From contig NZ_LOPS01000048.1 of NCBI RefSeq assembly GCF_001481295.1, positions 1-64,000 of the forward strand: a DNA stretch of 64,000 nucleotides, written 5' to 3'. The notes below the pieces were generated by a model that worked only from the letters and a program-made list of their open reading frames with translations, searched no databases and had not been told where the DNA came from. Below, one piece after another: positions 56,245 to 64,000 of the stretch; the stretch's first letter is position 1; every line of letters begins with the position of its first letter. The translations under genes and the position numbers were made by a program. This DNA comes from Candidatus Methanomethylophilus sp. 1R26 (lineage in GTDB: Archaea; Thermoplasmatota; Thermoplasmata; Methanomassiliicoccales; Methanomethylophilaceae).

Positions 56245-57635
56245 GAGCGCTCAACATCAAGATCGCAACATCTGCAGTGATTGCGGCCCTGGTTGTGGCA
56301 TCTCTCCCTTTCGTAGGCCTCACTGAAACGTCGTCGGACGCTAAATCGGGGCTGATACTCGATTTCGGGCACTGGAACGTCGAATGGGTTGAATCGGATT
56401 TTCCAGAAGGCACGGATGGAGATGCGGCCTTGGACATTGTCTGCGGGTCCAAAGGATATACAGTCAACCGCGTGAACGGCGCGGTAATTTCTGTCAACGG
56501 GTCCGAGAACGAGCTGAACATATCCTGGGGATTTTACGTGATGGAAGGAGGGGAGTGGAAGTCCTCAGACCCCTCTCAGACCGACGTGTCCGACTATCAG
56601 ATAGTCGCGTGGGCGCGCAGCACAGGCCCGTCAGCTCTGGTGCCGGCGGCCGATTACACAGGCTACACATACTACAGTTACGCCAATGGGGGCAAGGACC
56701 TATCGACGGGCAAGGATCTTCGTATCGTCACTTTGGCTCCGTCTGTCACCGAGACCCTGGTAGCCGTAGGTGCCTTGGGTTACATCGTGGGGACCGACCT
56801 ATACAGCGACTATCCTAAGGCCGTCAGAGACCTGAAGGAGAACGGCACTATCGCCGTTACCGGCGGTTATACAGATCCGAACTACGAATGGATAATCAAA
56901 CTCAACCCGGACGTAGTATTCTGCGACGGAAGCGTCGGTCAGCAGGTCACCATGGCGGACAAATTGAGGAAATCCAGCGTGGATTGCGTGGTCCTCGATG
57001 ATGCAGTGGATGTCGCGTCCATGTACAACAATATCTGGATCGCCGCCTGCTCCATAGGTATGCAAGAGAATGCCACTAAGGTGATTGGCGGCCTCAGTGG
57101 GACCATTGATGACGTTTCGGCGGTCGCCGGGACATCCAACAAGCGTGTCTTCGTCTCGCTCAGCGCAGATCCGTCTCCCTGGACCGCCGGTTCCGGCACG
57201 TTCATGAGCGATCTCATCGGGTCTGCCGGAGGCATCAACGTATTCGATACGCAGTCGTCGTCCTGGTTCATGGTGTCCAAGGAGCAGATCTACAGGATGC
57301 AGCCGCAGGTGATAATCATCATCCAATCCGAGAACGAGATAACTTCGGACAGGGAGTACCTGGAGCTCCTGGATGGCCTGGATCCCATGTGGAAGAATAC
57401 TCCTGCGTTCAAGAGCGGCGAGGTCTTCGTGTTCTCCGGGGATTCCGGTGACATTATGTCCCGTCCCGGGCCCCGTTTGGCGCAGGCGGCCGAACTCATA
57501 GCCAAGCTGCTGAATCCCAATGCCTTCACTGATCAGGACCCTCTCGATTCCGTTCCCAAGTACTTTGGGGACGACTATTGGGGATATCTGAACTACCAGA
57601 GGATAGACCTCTGGGGCGGGGAGGGTTACGAATGA
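56241..57635 (+). CDS. BtuF-like substrate-binding protein with DUF4430-like N-domain
   Basis: This protein is about 464 residues. A signal peptide (TSAVIAALVVASLPFVGL) is followed by a DUF4430-like domain (residues 35-140, with ISWGFYVMEGG and W). A periplasmic-binding domain of the BtuF/FhuD type follows: IVTLAPSVTETLVAVGA, GYTDPNYEWIIKLNPDVVF and VFVFSGDSGDIMSRPGPRL. This family delivers cobalamin or siderophores to a BtuC/FecCD permease, which is encoded two genes downstream. No ATG is present at the 5' end. CTG 56241, overlapping the upstream TGA, is the likeliest start, since GTG 56277 would cut the signal peptide. Confidence 0.8.
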   Translation: MRALNIKIATSAVIAALVVASLPFVGLTETSSDAKSGLILDFGHWNVEWVESDFPEGTDGDAALDIVCGSKGYTVNRVNGAVISVNGSENELNISWGFYVMEGGEWKSSDPSQTDVSDYQIVAWARSTGPSALVPAADYTGYTYYSYANGGKDLSTGKDLRIVTLAPSVTETLVAVGALGYIVGTDLYSDYPKAVRDLKENGTIAVTGGYTDPNYEWIIKLNPDVVFCDGSVGQQVTMADKLRKSSVDCVVLDDAVDVASMYNNIWIAACSIGMQENATKVIGGLSGTIDDVSAVAGTSNKRVFVSLSADPSPWTAGSGTFMSDLIGSAGGINVFDTQSSSWFMVSKEQIYRMQPQVIIIIQSENEITSDREYLELLDGLDPMWKNTPAFKSGEVFVFSGDSGDIMSRPGPRLAQAAELIAKLLNPNAFTDQDPLDSVPKYFGDDYWGYLNYQRIDLWGGEGYE

Positions 57636-59547
57636 AGGCTCTGGGTACATAACGGCTATCCTGCTGGCACTTCTGATGGCGGTGCCTGCGGCGGTTCCGG
57701 CCGGGGGCTCATCGGCAGACTTGCCGGCGGGTTCGGTCCTCATCGATATGGGAGACGGCACCACCTACTGGTACGATTTCACCGAGCAGAAGGGATGTAT
57801 CGAACTGACCGAACAGGCCGCCGGCAGTTTCGGCTTGGAGTGCACTGGGGGGTCTGAAGGGTTCGTCTCCATCGGTGGTATGGCCGAGCATAAGGTCGGT
57901 TCGCAGACATGCAGCTGGATATTCTACCTATGGAACAGCACGGAGTCGGAATGGGAGTCCACTGACATATCTTATTACACAGCAGGGAGCTTCGCATGGG
58001 GGTTCTATCCCGACGGAGCCATAGTCCCGGCCGAGACTCCGGATAGCCGGGCTTCCTGGACGATGCACAGGGGCGATTCATCCTCCTCCGGCGTATCGGG
58101 TTCCTACGGCACGCGCAATGCGGCGACCCCTCTGGAGTGGTACCGCACCTATACCACGGGGTATGTCGACTCTTCTATCATAGTCGCCGGCGACCGCCTC
58201 TATCATACGACTGGCGGCGTCTACGGTGCGATGGGAGGCGACCGCTACCCCTGGGTATATTGCATAAACCGGCTCACCGGGGAGCAGTTATGGGACTACA
58301 GGATGGAGTATGGGAGAGGCTACGAGGTAACATCCCCGTTGGTGGTTGGCGATATTCTGATCGTAACCGCCACATGCGGCAAAGTGTACTGCTTTGATCG
58401 CTTCGATGGGACGGTCCTCCACGTGCTGGACTTAGAGGATGAGGGGAAATTGGACTATCCCTATACGGAAGATGGGAGATACGCCTGGAACGGGAGGACC
58501 TTCCTCACCGGCGCCACCACACCGGTATACGATTCGGGCGCAGTGTACTTCGGGACTTCTTCCGGGCATGTCCTTGCCTACTCGGTGTCCCGTGAAACTG
58601 GATTCACGGAACTCTGGGACTATCTCCCGGACGCAGACTTCGCTGTCGACAGCGGCGGCACCAAGACGTACACAGGCACCAGGGGATGTTTCTACTTCCA
58701 TGCCCCCGTCATCGCCGAGGAGAACGGGACGAGGATGCTGTACATCGGTAGCTATGAGGGATATCTCTATGCCCTCGACGCCTCCACCGGAGATGAGAAG
58801 TGGGTCCGGCAGATGATTAACCTGGGAGGATCCAACCTCCCACATCCTGGCACCCCTGGCTCTGTGGGCTCCGTCACTGCGACCGGGGACGGCAGGCTGA
58901 TAGTGGCCTGCAGCGACGGCGGAATGTCGCCGATGACCGAATGGATCGTCTGCGTCGATGCCCTGACCGGGAAAGGGTCTGACGGCGTGTCGGAGTATGA
59001 TTGGAAGATCGAAGCTCTGTGCGGCGGCCCCGTGCTCAGCGGAGATCGTTTCTGGATGTACATCGAGCCCTCCTCTTCAGGGGCAAAGGAACTGGAGAAG
59101 ACGGACGGGACGTCCGTGGAACTGACCGGGCAGATCTGTTGCTTCGACATGGACGGGAAGGTCGTATGGTCGTCTATTTCATCCCTAGTCAAGGGGGCCC
59201 TTACCCTGGCTGACGGCGTCGTTTACGCCACGGACTACTCAGCGGGTTCCTTCTGGCCGACAGGCGGAGGTGTGGCTGCTTACTCCGCTGACACCGGAGA
59301 GAGACTGTGGAAGATGCAGCTTTCCCCGTATTCGGATGACTCGTATTCCATGGATTCGGTAACGGTCATCGACGGGAAGCTCTACGTGGGCAACGACTAC
59401 GGGGCGATTTACTGCATCTCCGAAGTGGCCGGCCTGGCATGGGGCGACGAAGGCCATGTCGAGATGGAGAACGGCCTGGATTGGACGTGGGGGGTGCTGG
59501 CGGTTGCGGCCGCGGTCTGCATCCTATTCCTGATCAAGTTCTATTGA
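57632..59547 (+). CDS. Surface PQQ-type beta-propeller with DUF4430-like N-domain (frameshifted)
   Basis: The corrected protein is about 638 residues. A signal peptide is restored by adding one G near 57644 (MKALGYITAILLALLMAV). The N-terminal domain (residues 40-130) has SWIFYLWNSTESEW and AGSFAWGFYPDG, the DUF4430-like pattern. A PQQ/quinoprotein-like propeller follows, with repeats such as INRLTGEQLWDY and LYALDASTGDEKW. A C-terminal helix (VLAVAAAVCILFLIKFY) anchors it. ATG 57632 overlaps the BtuF stop (ATGA). It lies between binding protein and permease genes, so it probably helps to capture the importer's substrate; this is inference. Confidence 0.7.
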
Positions 59548-59567
59548 AGGTGAAAGGTGATGTTCGT

Positions 59568-60694
59568 TTGAGCGGAGAGAAAAAAGGCAGGCGTCTGCGC
59601 GAAGGTTACGAAGGGCTCCTGCACCTGATGACCAAGCGCGACGATGAGAGCGAGATAAAGCGCAAGAAGAGGCGGTTCGCGGTCATCGTCATGTTCGGCA
59701 TAGCAATGTCGGTCATAGCTTTCCTGATCTCCATATCCATCTCCTCCGGAGGGATAATCTCTGTCGGCGATGCGGTCTCCGCCCTCATCTCCTCGGTCCA
59801 GAAGCACGGGGAGGACCTCGATACCACCGAGCTCTACATCTACCAGGCCAGGCTCCCGAGGGCCATCGCGGCCATAGCCGTGGGCTCGGGGCTGTCCATC
59901 GCCGGATGCATGTACCAGGCGCTGATACGCAACCCCCTGGTGGACCCCTACATAACCGGCGTGTCCTCGGGGGCAGGATGCCTGGCGATAGCATCGTGGC
60001 ATTGGAGATATCGGTCTCGTTCCTTCCCAACAGCAACCTTTACCTGATACCCATCGCGGCCATCATCGGAGGGATCGCTGCCTTCGGCATAACCATGCTG
60101 GTGGCCGAGGGGGCGGGAGGCTCCGCCACCAATTACATCCTCGCCGGGACCATAGTCGGGTTCGCCTTCTCCTCTTTCCAGACCATCTTCCTGTCCCTGG
60201 GGCAGGACAACATCACCAACGCCATGTGGTGGCTGTTCGGGTCGTTCGCCAACATCACCTGGGAGAACGCTTGGCTGGTGTTCATCCCGGTGATGGGCGT
60301 GTCGTTGATATCCATGCTGTGGGCCCGCGAGTTCAACCTCTTCATGATGGGGGAGGACCAGGCCAAGCAGCTGGGCCTCAACGTGAAGAGGTTCAAGCGC
60401 TGCATGATGGTGATCGCATCAGTTCTCACCGCCCTCTGCGTGGCCTTCTGCGGGATCATCGGGTTCGTCGGGCTCGTCATCCCCCATGCCTGCAGGATGG
60501 CACTGGGGAGCGACCACCGCCTCATCATGCCGGCGTCGATAGTCCTGGGCGCGATGCTGATGCTGTTCGCGGACCTGATAGCCAGGACGGTGCTCTCGCC
60601 CATCGAGCTGCCCGTCGGGGCCATCACGGCCATGATTGGGACGCCGATATTCGCGTACATGCTGATGACCAAGGGGCGCAGTTACAATGGATGA
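59568..60694 (+). CDS. btuC: BtuC/FecCD-family importer permease (frameshifted)
   Basis: The corrected protein is about 375 residues with ten membrane helices. Family motifs are RLPRAIAAIAVGSGLSIAG, QALIRNPLVDPYITG, TNYILAGTIVGFAFSS and CGIIGFVGLVIPHACR (the ATPase-coupling loop). The frame breaks near 59991 (GATAGCATCG should be GATAGCCATCG). TTG 59568 has a GGTGA ribosome binding site 7 nt upstream; GTG 59550 is an alternative. The family imports cobalamin, cobinamide or iron chelates. Its 3' end overlaps the ATPase gene by 8 nt. Confidence 0.87.
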
Positions 60695-61505
60695 GGACGG
60701 CGGCAGATACTGGGAGGGCGACCTGCTCAAGATCCAGGGGCTGTGCATGGATTTCGGCGACTTCAGGGCGCTGGACAACATCAGCTTCAGCCTCGGGAAG
60801 GGGCGTCTGGTGGGCCTTATCGGGCCCAACGGATGCGGGAAATCCACCATGATGAAGTGCATCTGCAAGATCAACCAGATGACCTCCGGCTCCATATCCA
60901 TAGACGGCAACGATGTGGGCTCCATGCATCCGTCGGAGATCGCCAAGTTGGTGGCGTCCGTCCCGGCGGAGGCAGGGCAGACCTTCGGCATGTCGGTGAT
61001 GGACATGGTCATGCTGGGACGCTATCCCTTCGTTGACCGCCTCTGGTGGGAGACCGAGGAGGACGAGGCCAAGGTGAGAGAGGCCCTCAGGACCTTCGGT
61101 CTCGATGAGCTCCGCCGCAACCAGGTGAGCAAGCTCTCGTCCGGGGAACGCCAGAGGGCGCTCATCGCCAAAGCGTACGTCCAGGAGCCGAAGCTCATGC
61201 TGGTGGACGAGCCCACGTCGCATCTGGATATGAAGTACAAACTGGATGTGATGGAGTACCTGCAGTCCATGGCGCGTACAGACATGACCGTCATGGTGGC
61301 GGAGCACGACATCTCCCTGATGGCGCGCTACTGCGACGTCTGCATCATCATGAAGAAGGGCAGGATAATGACCATCGGGGACCCGAAGAAGGTCATCACT
61401 CCGCAGCTAATCCGCGACGTCTACGAGGTGGACGCCCGTGTCGGGCTCGATGATGACGGGGAGATCTATGTGCTCCCCAAGAGGTACATCGGTGCGAAAC
61501 TGTGA
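60687..61505 (+). CDS. btuD: BtuD/FecE-family importer ATPase
   Basis: This intact 272-residue ABC ATPase has Walker A GPNGCGKST near residue 49, signature LSSGERQRALIAKA, Walker B LMLVDEPTSHLD and the H-loop AEHDIS. The sequence is closest to the cobalamin/ferric-chelate type, with MVMLGRYPFV before the signature. It pairs with the permease through an 8-nt overlap and is the last gene of the operon that starts with the anchored surface proteins. Confidence 0.9.
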   Translation: MDEDGGRYWEGDLLKIQGLCMDFGDFRALDNISFSLGKGRLVGLIGPNGCGKSTMMKCICKINQMTSGSISIDGNDVGSMHPSEIAKLVASVPAEAGQTFGMSVMDMVMLGRYPFVDRLWWETEEDEAKVREALRTFGLDELRRNQVSKLSSGERQRALIAKAYVQEPKLMLVDEPTSHLDMKYKLDVMEYLQSMARTDMTVMVAEHDISLMARYCDVCIIMKKGRIMTIGDPKKVITPQLIRDVYEVDARVGLDDDGEIYVLPKRYIGAKL

Positions 61506-61560
61506 AGCTGGGTCATTCGCGGATCAGTCTATCGGGGCAGTTTCCGGCATATGTGCGGCC

Positions 61561-61986
61561 ATGTTCTGTTGGCGCGGTATTATATTCGTATACCGATACG
61601 AATCCGTGAATCCGTTCTGGTGGTTCGGACCACTCTCGGCGGTCCTCCTCCCCTGCATCATGGCCGCCGCCGGTCGCATCATGGCAGCCCATCCGCCCAA
61701 AGATCCGAACCACTTCTGCGGCTATCGCACGCAGCGCTCTATGATGTCAGGCGAATCCTGGAAGTTCGCACAGGTATATTCCGGGAAGAAGATGGAATGG
61801 TTCGGGCTCGTCATGATGCTTCCGGCCGCGGTTTCGATGATCCCGGCGATGGATTTCGATGATGATGGAATCGCACTGCTTATGGCGGCCGTGATGATGG
61901 CCGAATTGGCCATCATGATGGTGCCGATCATCCTTACCGAGAAGGCGCTGAAGAAGAAGTTCGGCGGTCCTCCGAAGAAGAAATGA
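61561..61986 (+). CDS. SdpI-like membrane protein
   Basis: This 141-residue protein has about four hydrophobic segments. It contains FCGYRTQRSMMSGESWKFAQ followed by YSGKKM, the signature of the SdpI/YhfL family (immunity or signalling membrane proteins in Bacillus). Function in archaea is unknown. The ATG at 61561 is used because the upstream part of the frame overlaps the ATPase gene. The C-terminus is basic (KKKFGGPPKKK). Confidence 0.7.
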   Translation: MFCWRGIIFVYRYESVNPFWWFGPLSAVLLPCIMAAAGRIMAAHPPKDPNHFCGYRTQRSMMSGESWKFAQVYSGKKMEWFGLVMMLPAAVSMIPAMDFDDDGIALLMAAVMMAELAIMMVPIILTEKALKKKFGGPPKKK

Positions 61987-62037
61987 GGCCGGGCGGTGCT
62001 GTAAACATCGTCCGGCGAAGGGCTGAGCCTCGGAAGG

Positions 62038-62895
62038 TCAATCTTCTTTTGACAGGAGGTCGGCGTTGAGCAGCGGACGGGGCTCGTCCAGGGGCCCGCC
62101 GTCATACGGCTTCCTGCCGACGGAGGCGAGTTTGCCGATGACCAGCTCCTTGCCGATGTCCGTGACGCCGTAGATCTCGACCTTGTTGCCGGCGACGACG
62201 ATGTCGCGGTTCCCGGCTTCCTTGCGGAGCGGAGCGCTGGCACATGCGGTGACGAGGTCGCAGTTATCGAAGTACATCTGCGCGCCCTTGGGGCCTATCG
62301 CGCTGCTGTGGACGGCCGCCACGACCGCCCTGTCCCCGTACTTCTTCCTGATGGCCGCCGCATCATGGGGGCTGGCCACGGTGACGGCGAACCTCTCGTA
62401 CCTGGCCGCCGCCATGTCCGCTCCTCTCAGCGGATCGATGGAACAGCCATCCGGGTCCAGGATGTTATCCTTCCCGACCGCATCCTGAACGACCTTCAGA
62501 GGCGAGGTCTCGAGCAGTCCGGAAATCCTCCCGCACAGCCCCTGGAGTAGCTCCGGATCTGAAACGACAGCGGTCCCGGCGCCGTCGCAGGCGATGACCG
62601 CCGCACCTATCTTGCCCTCGGCCAGAGCCGCCGAGAGGATCTCGGAGATCCCGAAGGTGACATAATCGCCGTCGCGCACCTTCCTGTTCTCGGTGCAAAG
62701 CCCGAATTCACGGATCCTTGATTCCACGTTCTCCTTCACGGCCTCGGGCGTGATGCGGTCGAGATTGCGGAACTTTTTGTAAAGGGGGCAGTAATCGAGC
62801 TTCGGCTCGCTGACCGAGACTACTTTCCCATCTTCGATCACGACCCTGGTGAGCCCCAGGGCCTGGAACACGTGGTGGTCCCTGCCTACGGCCAT
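62038..62895 (-). CDS. Methanogenesis marker protein 8 (DUF2099)
   Basis: This 285-residue protein matches the methanogenesis marker 8 family: RVVIEDGKVV near the N-terminus, LDYCPLYKKFR, RIREFGLCTENR, TFGISEILSAAL, ACDGAGTAVVSDPELLQG and VTVASPHDAAAIRK. Members occur in methanogens with a conserved, still undefined role. The start is ATG 62895; the cyclophilin stop lies 5 nt upstream at 62900, so the two are co-transcribed. This gene is a main reason to assign the window to a methanogen. Confidence 0.85.
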   Translation of the reverse strand: MAVGRDHHVFQALGLTRVVIEDGKVVSVSEPKLDYCPLYKKFRNLDRITPEAVKENVESRIREFGLCTENRKVRDGDYVTFGISEILSAALAEGKIGAAVIACDGAGTAVVSDPELLQGLCGRISGLLETSPLKVVQDAVGKDNILDPDGCSIDPLRGADMAAARYERFAVTVASPHDAAAIRKKYGDRAVVAAVHSSAIGPKGAQMYFDNCDLVTACASAPLRKEAGNRDIVVAGNKVEIYGVTDIGKELVIGKLASVGRKPYDGGPLDEPRPLLNADLLSKED

Positions 62896-62899
62896 GGGA

Positions 62900-63385
62900 T
62901 CAGTCCTCGATGACCTCTGCCTTCTCGATGACGACATCCTTGAGAGGCCTGTCGTTCATATCTGTGGGGACCTTCTGGATCTTCAGGACGACCTCCATCC
63001 CCTCGACGACCTTCCCGAAGACGGGATGGGCGTAGGGGGTGCTGGGGTTCTCTTTGTCCAGGTATCCGTTGTCATTGGTATTGATGAAGAACTGGCTTCC
63101 TCCGGTGTGGGGGCGGCCGGTGTTGGCCATGGAGACGTATCCAGGCTGGTTGGAGTGCCCGTGGCCGAACTCATCCTCGATGGTGTACCCCGGACCGCCC
63201 ATCCCGGTGCCTTCCGGGTCCCCGCCCTGGATCATGAAGTCGTTTATCACTCTGTGGAAGATGGTCCCGTCGTAGAATCCATCTTTCGCGAGCTTCACGA
63301 AGTTGCCGGTGGTGATCGGCATGTCCTCGTGCATCCGGATCTTGATGTCTCCCATGTTCGTGTGCAGAACGACGTATGTTGCCAT
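62900..63385 (-). CDS. Peptidyl-prolyl cis-trans isomerase (cyclophilin)
   Basis: This 161-residue cyclophilin is complete. Motifs are the catalytic Arg in FHRVINDFMIQGGDP, GGPGYTIEDEF, SMANTGRPHTGGSQFFI and HPVFGKVVEGM. It is cytoplasmic (no signal peptide) and speeds proline isomerisation during folding. It lies upstream of the marker 8 gene and diverges from the corrinoid protein gene. Confidence 0.93.
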   Translation of the reverse strand: MATYVVLHTNMGDIKIRMHEDMPITTGNFVKLAKDGFYDGTIFHRVINDFMIQGGDPEGTGMGGPGYTIEDEFGHGHSNQPGYVSMANTGRPHTGGSQFFINTNDNGYLDKENPSTPYAHPVFGKVVEGMEVVLKIQKVPTDMNDRPLKDVVIEKAEVIED

Positions 63386-63477
63386 GCTCGGCGAATCGGT
63401 ATGGATGGTATAAAGAGGAATTGGAGAAGGAGAACCCTATATGCTCCCAGCACATAACTCGGCGCGGAGACATCGTA
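63386..63477. promoter_or_regulatory. Divergent promoter, cyclophilin / corrinoid protein
   Basis: A plus-strand TATA-like element (CCCTATATGC, 63435-63444) lies about 38 nt before ATG 63478. For the minus strand, TTTATACC at 63405-63413 lies about 25 nt from the cyclophilin ATG. Confidence 0.45.
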
Positions 63478-64000
63478 ATGTCGGAGATATCGGATGCCGT
63501 CGGCAGGATGGATGCCGCCGCTGCCGTGAAGGCTGCGGAGGGCATGGACAGGGATGAGGCGGAGGCAGAGGTGCGCGAAGCTGTCTTCAGGGCCGAAAAG
63601 GGATATACCGCCGGGAGGACCGCCTTCCCCAAGCTCATGGGCACAGTGAAGACCGCTTACGAAGTGCGCGAAGCGCTGGGTATCCCCCGGCCGGACCTGG
63701 GGAAGGCGGTCGTCGCCACTCTGGACATCCATACCGAGGGCAGGAACCTCATGGCGCTGCTCCTGGGCATAGAGGGTTTCGATACCGACATCGTCGAGGA
63801 GGGCATGATGCCCGATGACATAGCCGCCCGTTGCAGGCAGGACGGCGTCACCGCATGCGTGGTGTCCGGGGAGTTCGCCTCTATAGATACCAAGATGAGG
63901 GCGGTCGACCGCGAGCTCAGGAAACTGGGCATCAGGGACCGTATCATCTTCTGCTGCGGCGGCCAGCCGGTCTCGGAAGAAGGTGCCAGACGGGCCGGTG
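63478..64000 (+). CDS. B12-binding corrinoid protein (partial at window end)
   Basis: The first 174 residues are present and the gene runs off the window. A helical N-terminal cap (about 75 residues, ending KLMGTVKTAYEVREALG) precedes a Rossmann-type B12-binding domain with VATLDIHTEGRNLMALLL, the D-x-H-x-x-G motif whose His replaces the lower ligand of the corrinoid. GFDTDIVEEGM and the second strand follow, also as in MtmC/MtbC/MttC. A role as methyl carrier in methyltransferase reactions is likely. The motif is D-I-H-T-E-G-R-N where methylamine-type carriers usually have D-x-H-D-I-G-K-N. Confidence 0.72.
   Translation, partial: MSEISDAVGRMDAAAAVKAAEGMDRDEAEAEVREAVFRAEKGYTAGRTAFPKLMGTVKTAYEVREALGIPRPDLGKAVVATLDIHTEGRNLMALLLGIEGFDTDIVEEGMMPDDIAARCRQDGVTACVVSGEFASIDTKMRAVDRELRKLGIRDRIIFCCGGQPVSEEGARRAG

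Noticed and set aside
1-64000. tRNA, rRNA, transposase or insertion-sequence genes
   Set aside because: I found no T-arm/acceptor-stem pattern, no rRNA-like sequence, and no DDE or serine recombinase motifs on either strand.

Overview
The window is archaeal and most probably from a host-associated methylotrophic methanogen of the Methanomassiliicoccales (Methanomethylophilaceae-like). The evidence is: archaeal-type translation genes in archaeal order (L7Ae-S28e-L24e-Ndk-aIF5B, then S6e-aIF2gamma-PIN); a methanogenesis marker 8 (DUF2099) protein; a B12-binding corrinoid protein; a BtuCDF-type importer; and giant secreted BspA-type leucine-rich-repeat and InlB-type repeat proteins of the kind seen in gut lineages. 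Many genes have a TATA box about 20-31 nt before the start codon, consistent with leaderless transcripts.

Layout. 165-3352: a membrane protein, then a GT-C-like membrane glycosyltransferase coupled to a secreted protein. 3343-5832 (minus): PLP aminotransferase, CDP-pentitol/IspD-type cytidylyltransferase and ribose-5-phosphate isomerase. 5983-26683: a surface-glycan cluster with GT2, GtrA, three large GT2-GT4 proteins, the dTDP-rhamnose genes rmlDBCA, an ABC exporter (Wzm/Wzt), a Wzx-type flippase, an Alg13/Alg14-like pair, further GTs and UDP-glucose dehydrogenase. 26871-29266: a second copy of the secreted-protein/GT-C pair, so paralogous pairs bracket the cluster. 29498-34237 (minus): an accessory, defence-like island made of RloA/RloB plus an operon of a 71-aa ORF, a class III nucleotidyl-cyclase-like protein, a YwgA-like protein and an unknown 384-aa protein. 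34346-39699: the translation cluster. 39806-41212: an array of ten short direct repeats in front of a DUF4143 ATPase. 41661-42729: a zinc-ribbon protein and a winged-helix regulator. 43114-61505: secreted and membrane-anchored proteins that merge into a tightly overlapping operon ending in a BtuF-BtuC-BtuD-type importer, several with regions resembling the transcobalamin-like DUF4430 domain. 61561-64000: SdpI-like protein, methanogenesis marker 8, cyclophilin, and the start of a B12-binding protein.

How the genes fit together. The glycan cluster has its own sugar-nucleotide supply (dTDP-rhamnose, UDP-glucuronate, possibly a CDP-activated pentitol), many glycosyltransferases and two export routes. 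The 49-61.5 kb operon looks like a surface capture and import system, most plausibly for corrinoids needed in methyl-transfer methanogenesis; this is inference. The cyclase-like operon is the best candidate for an undescribed system.

Caution. At least 24 single-base frameshifts interrupt otherwise well-conserved genes, including the essential aIF5B gene. Nearly all are the loss of one base from a run of two or more identical bases. They look like sequencing or assembly errors, so the affected genes are listed as single CDSs spanning the break, with the break position stated.
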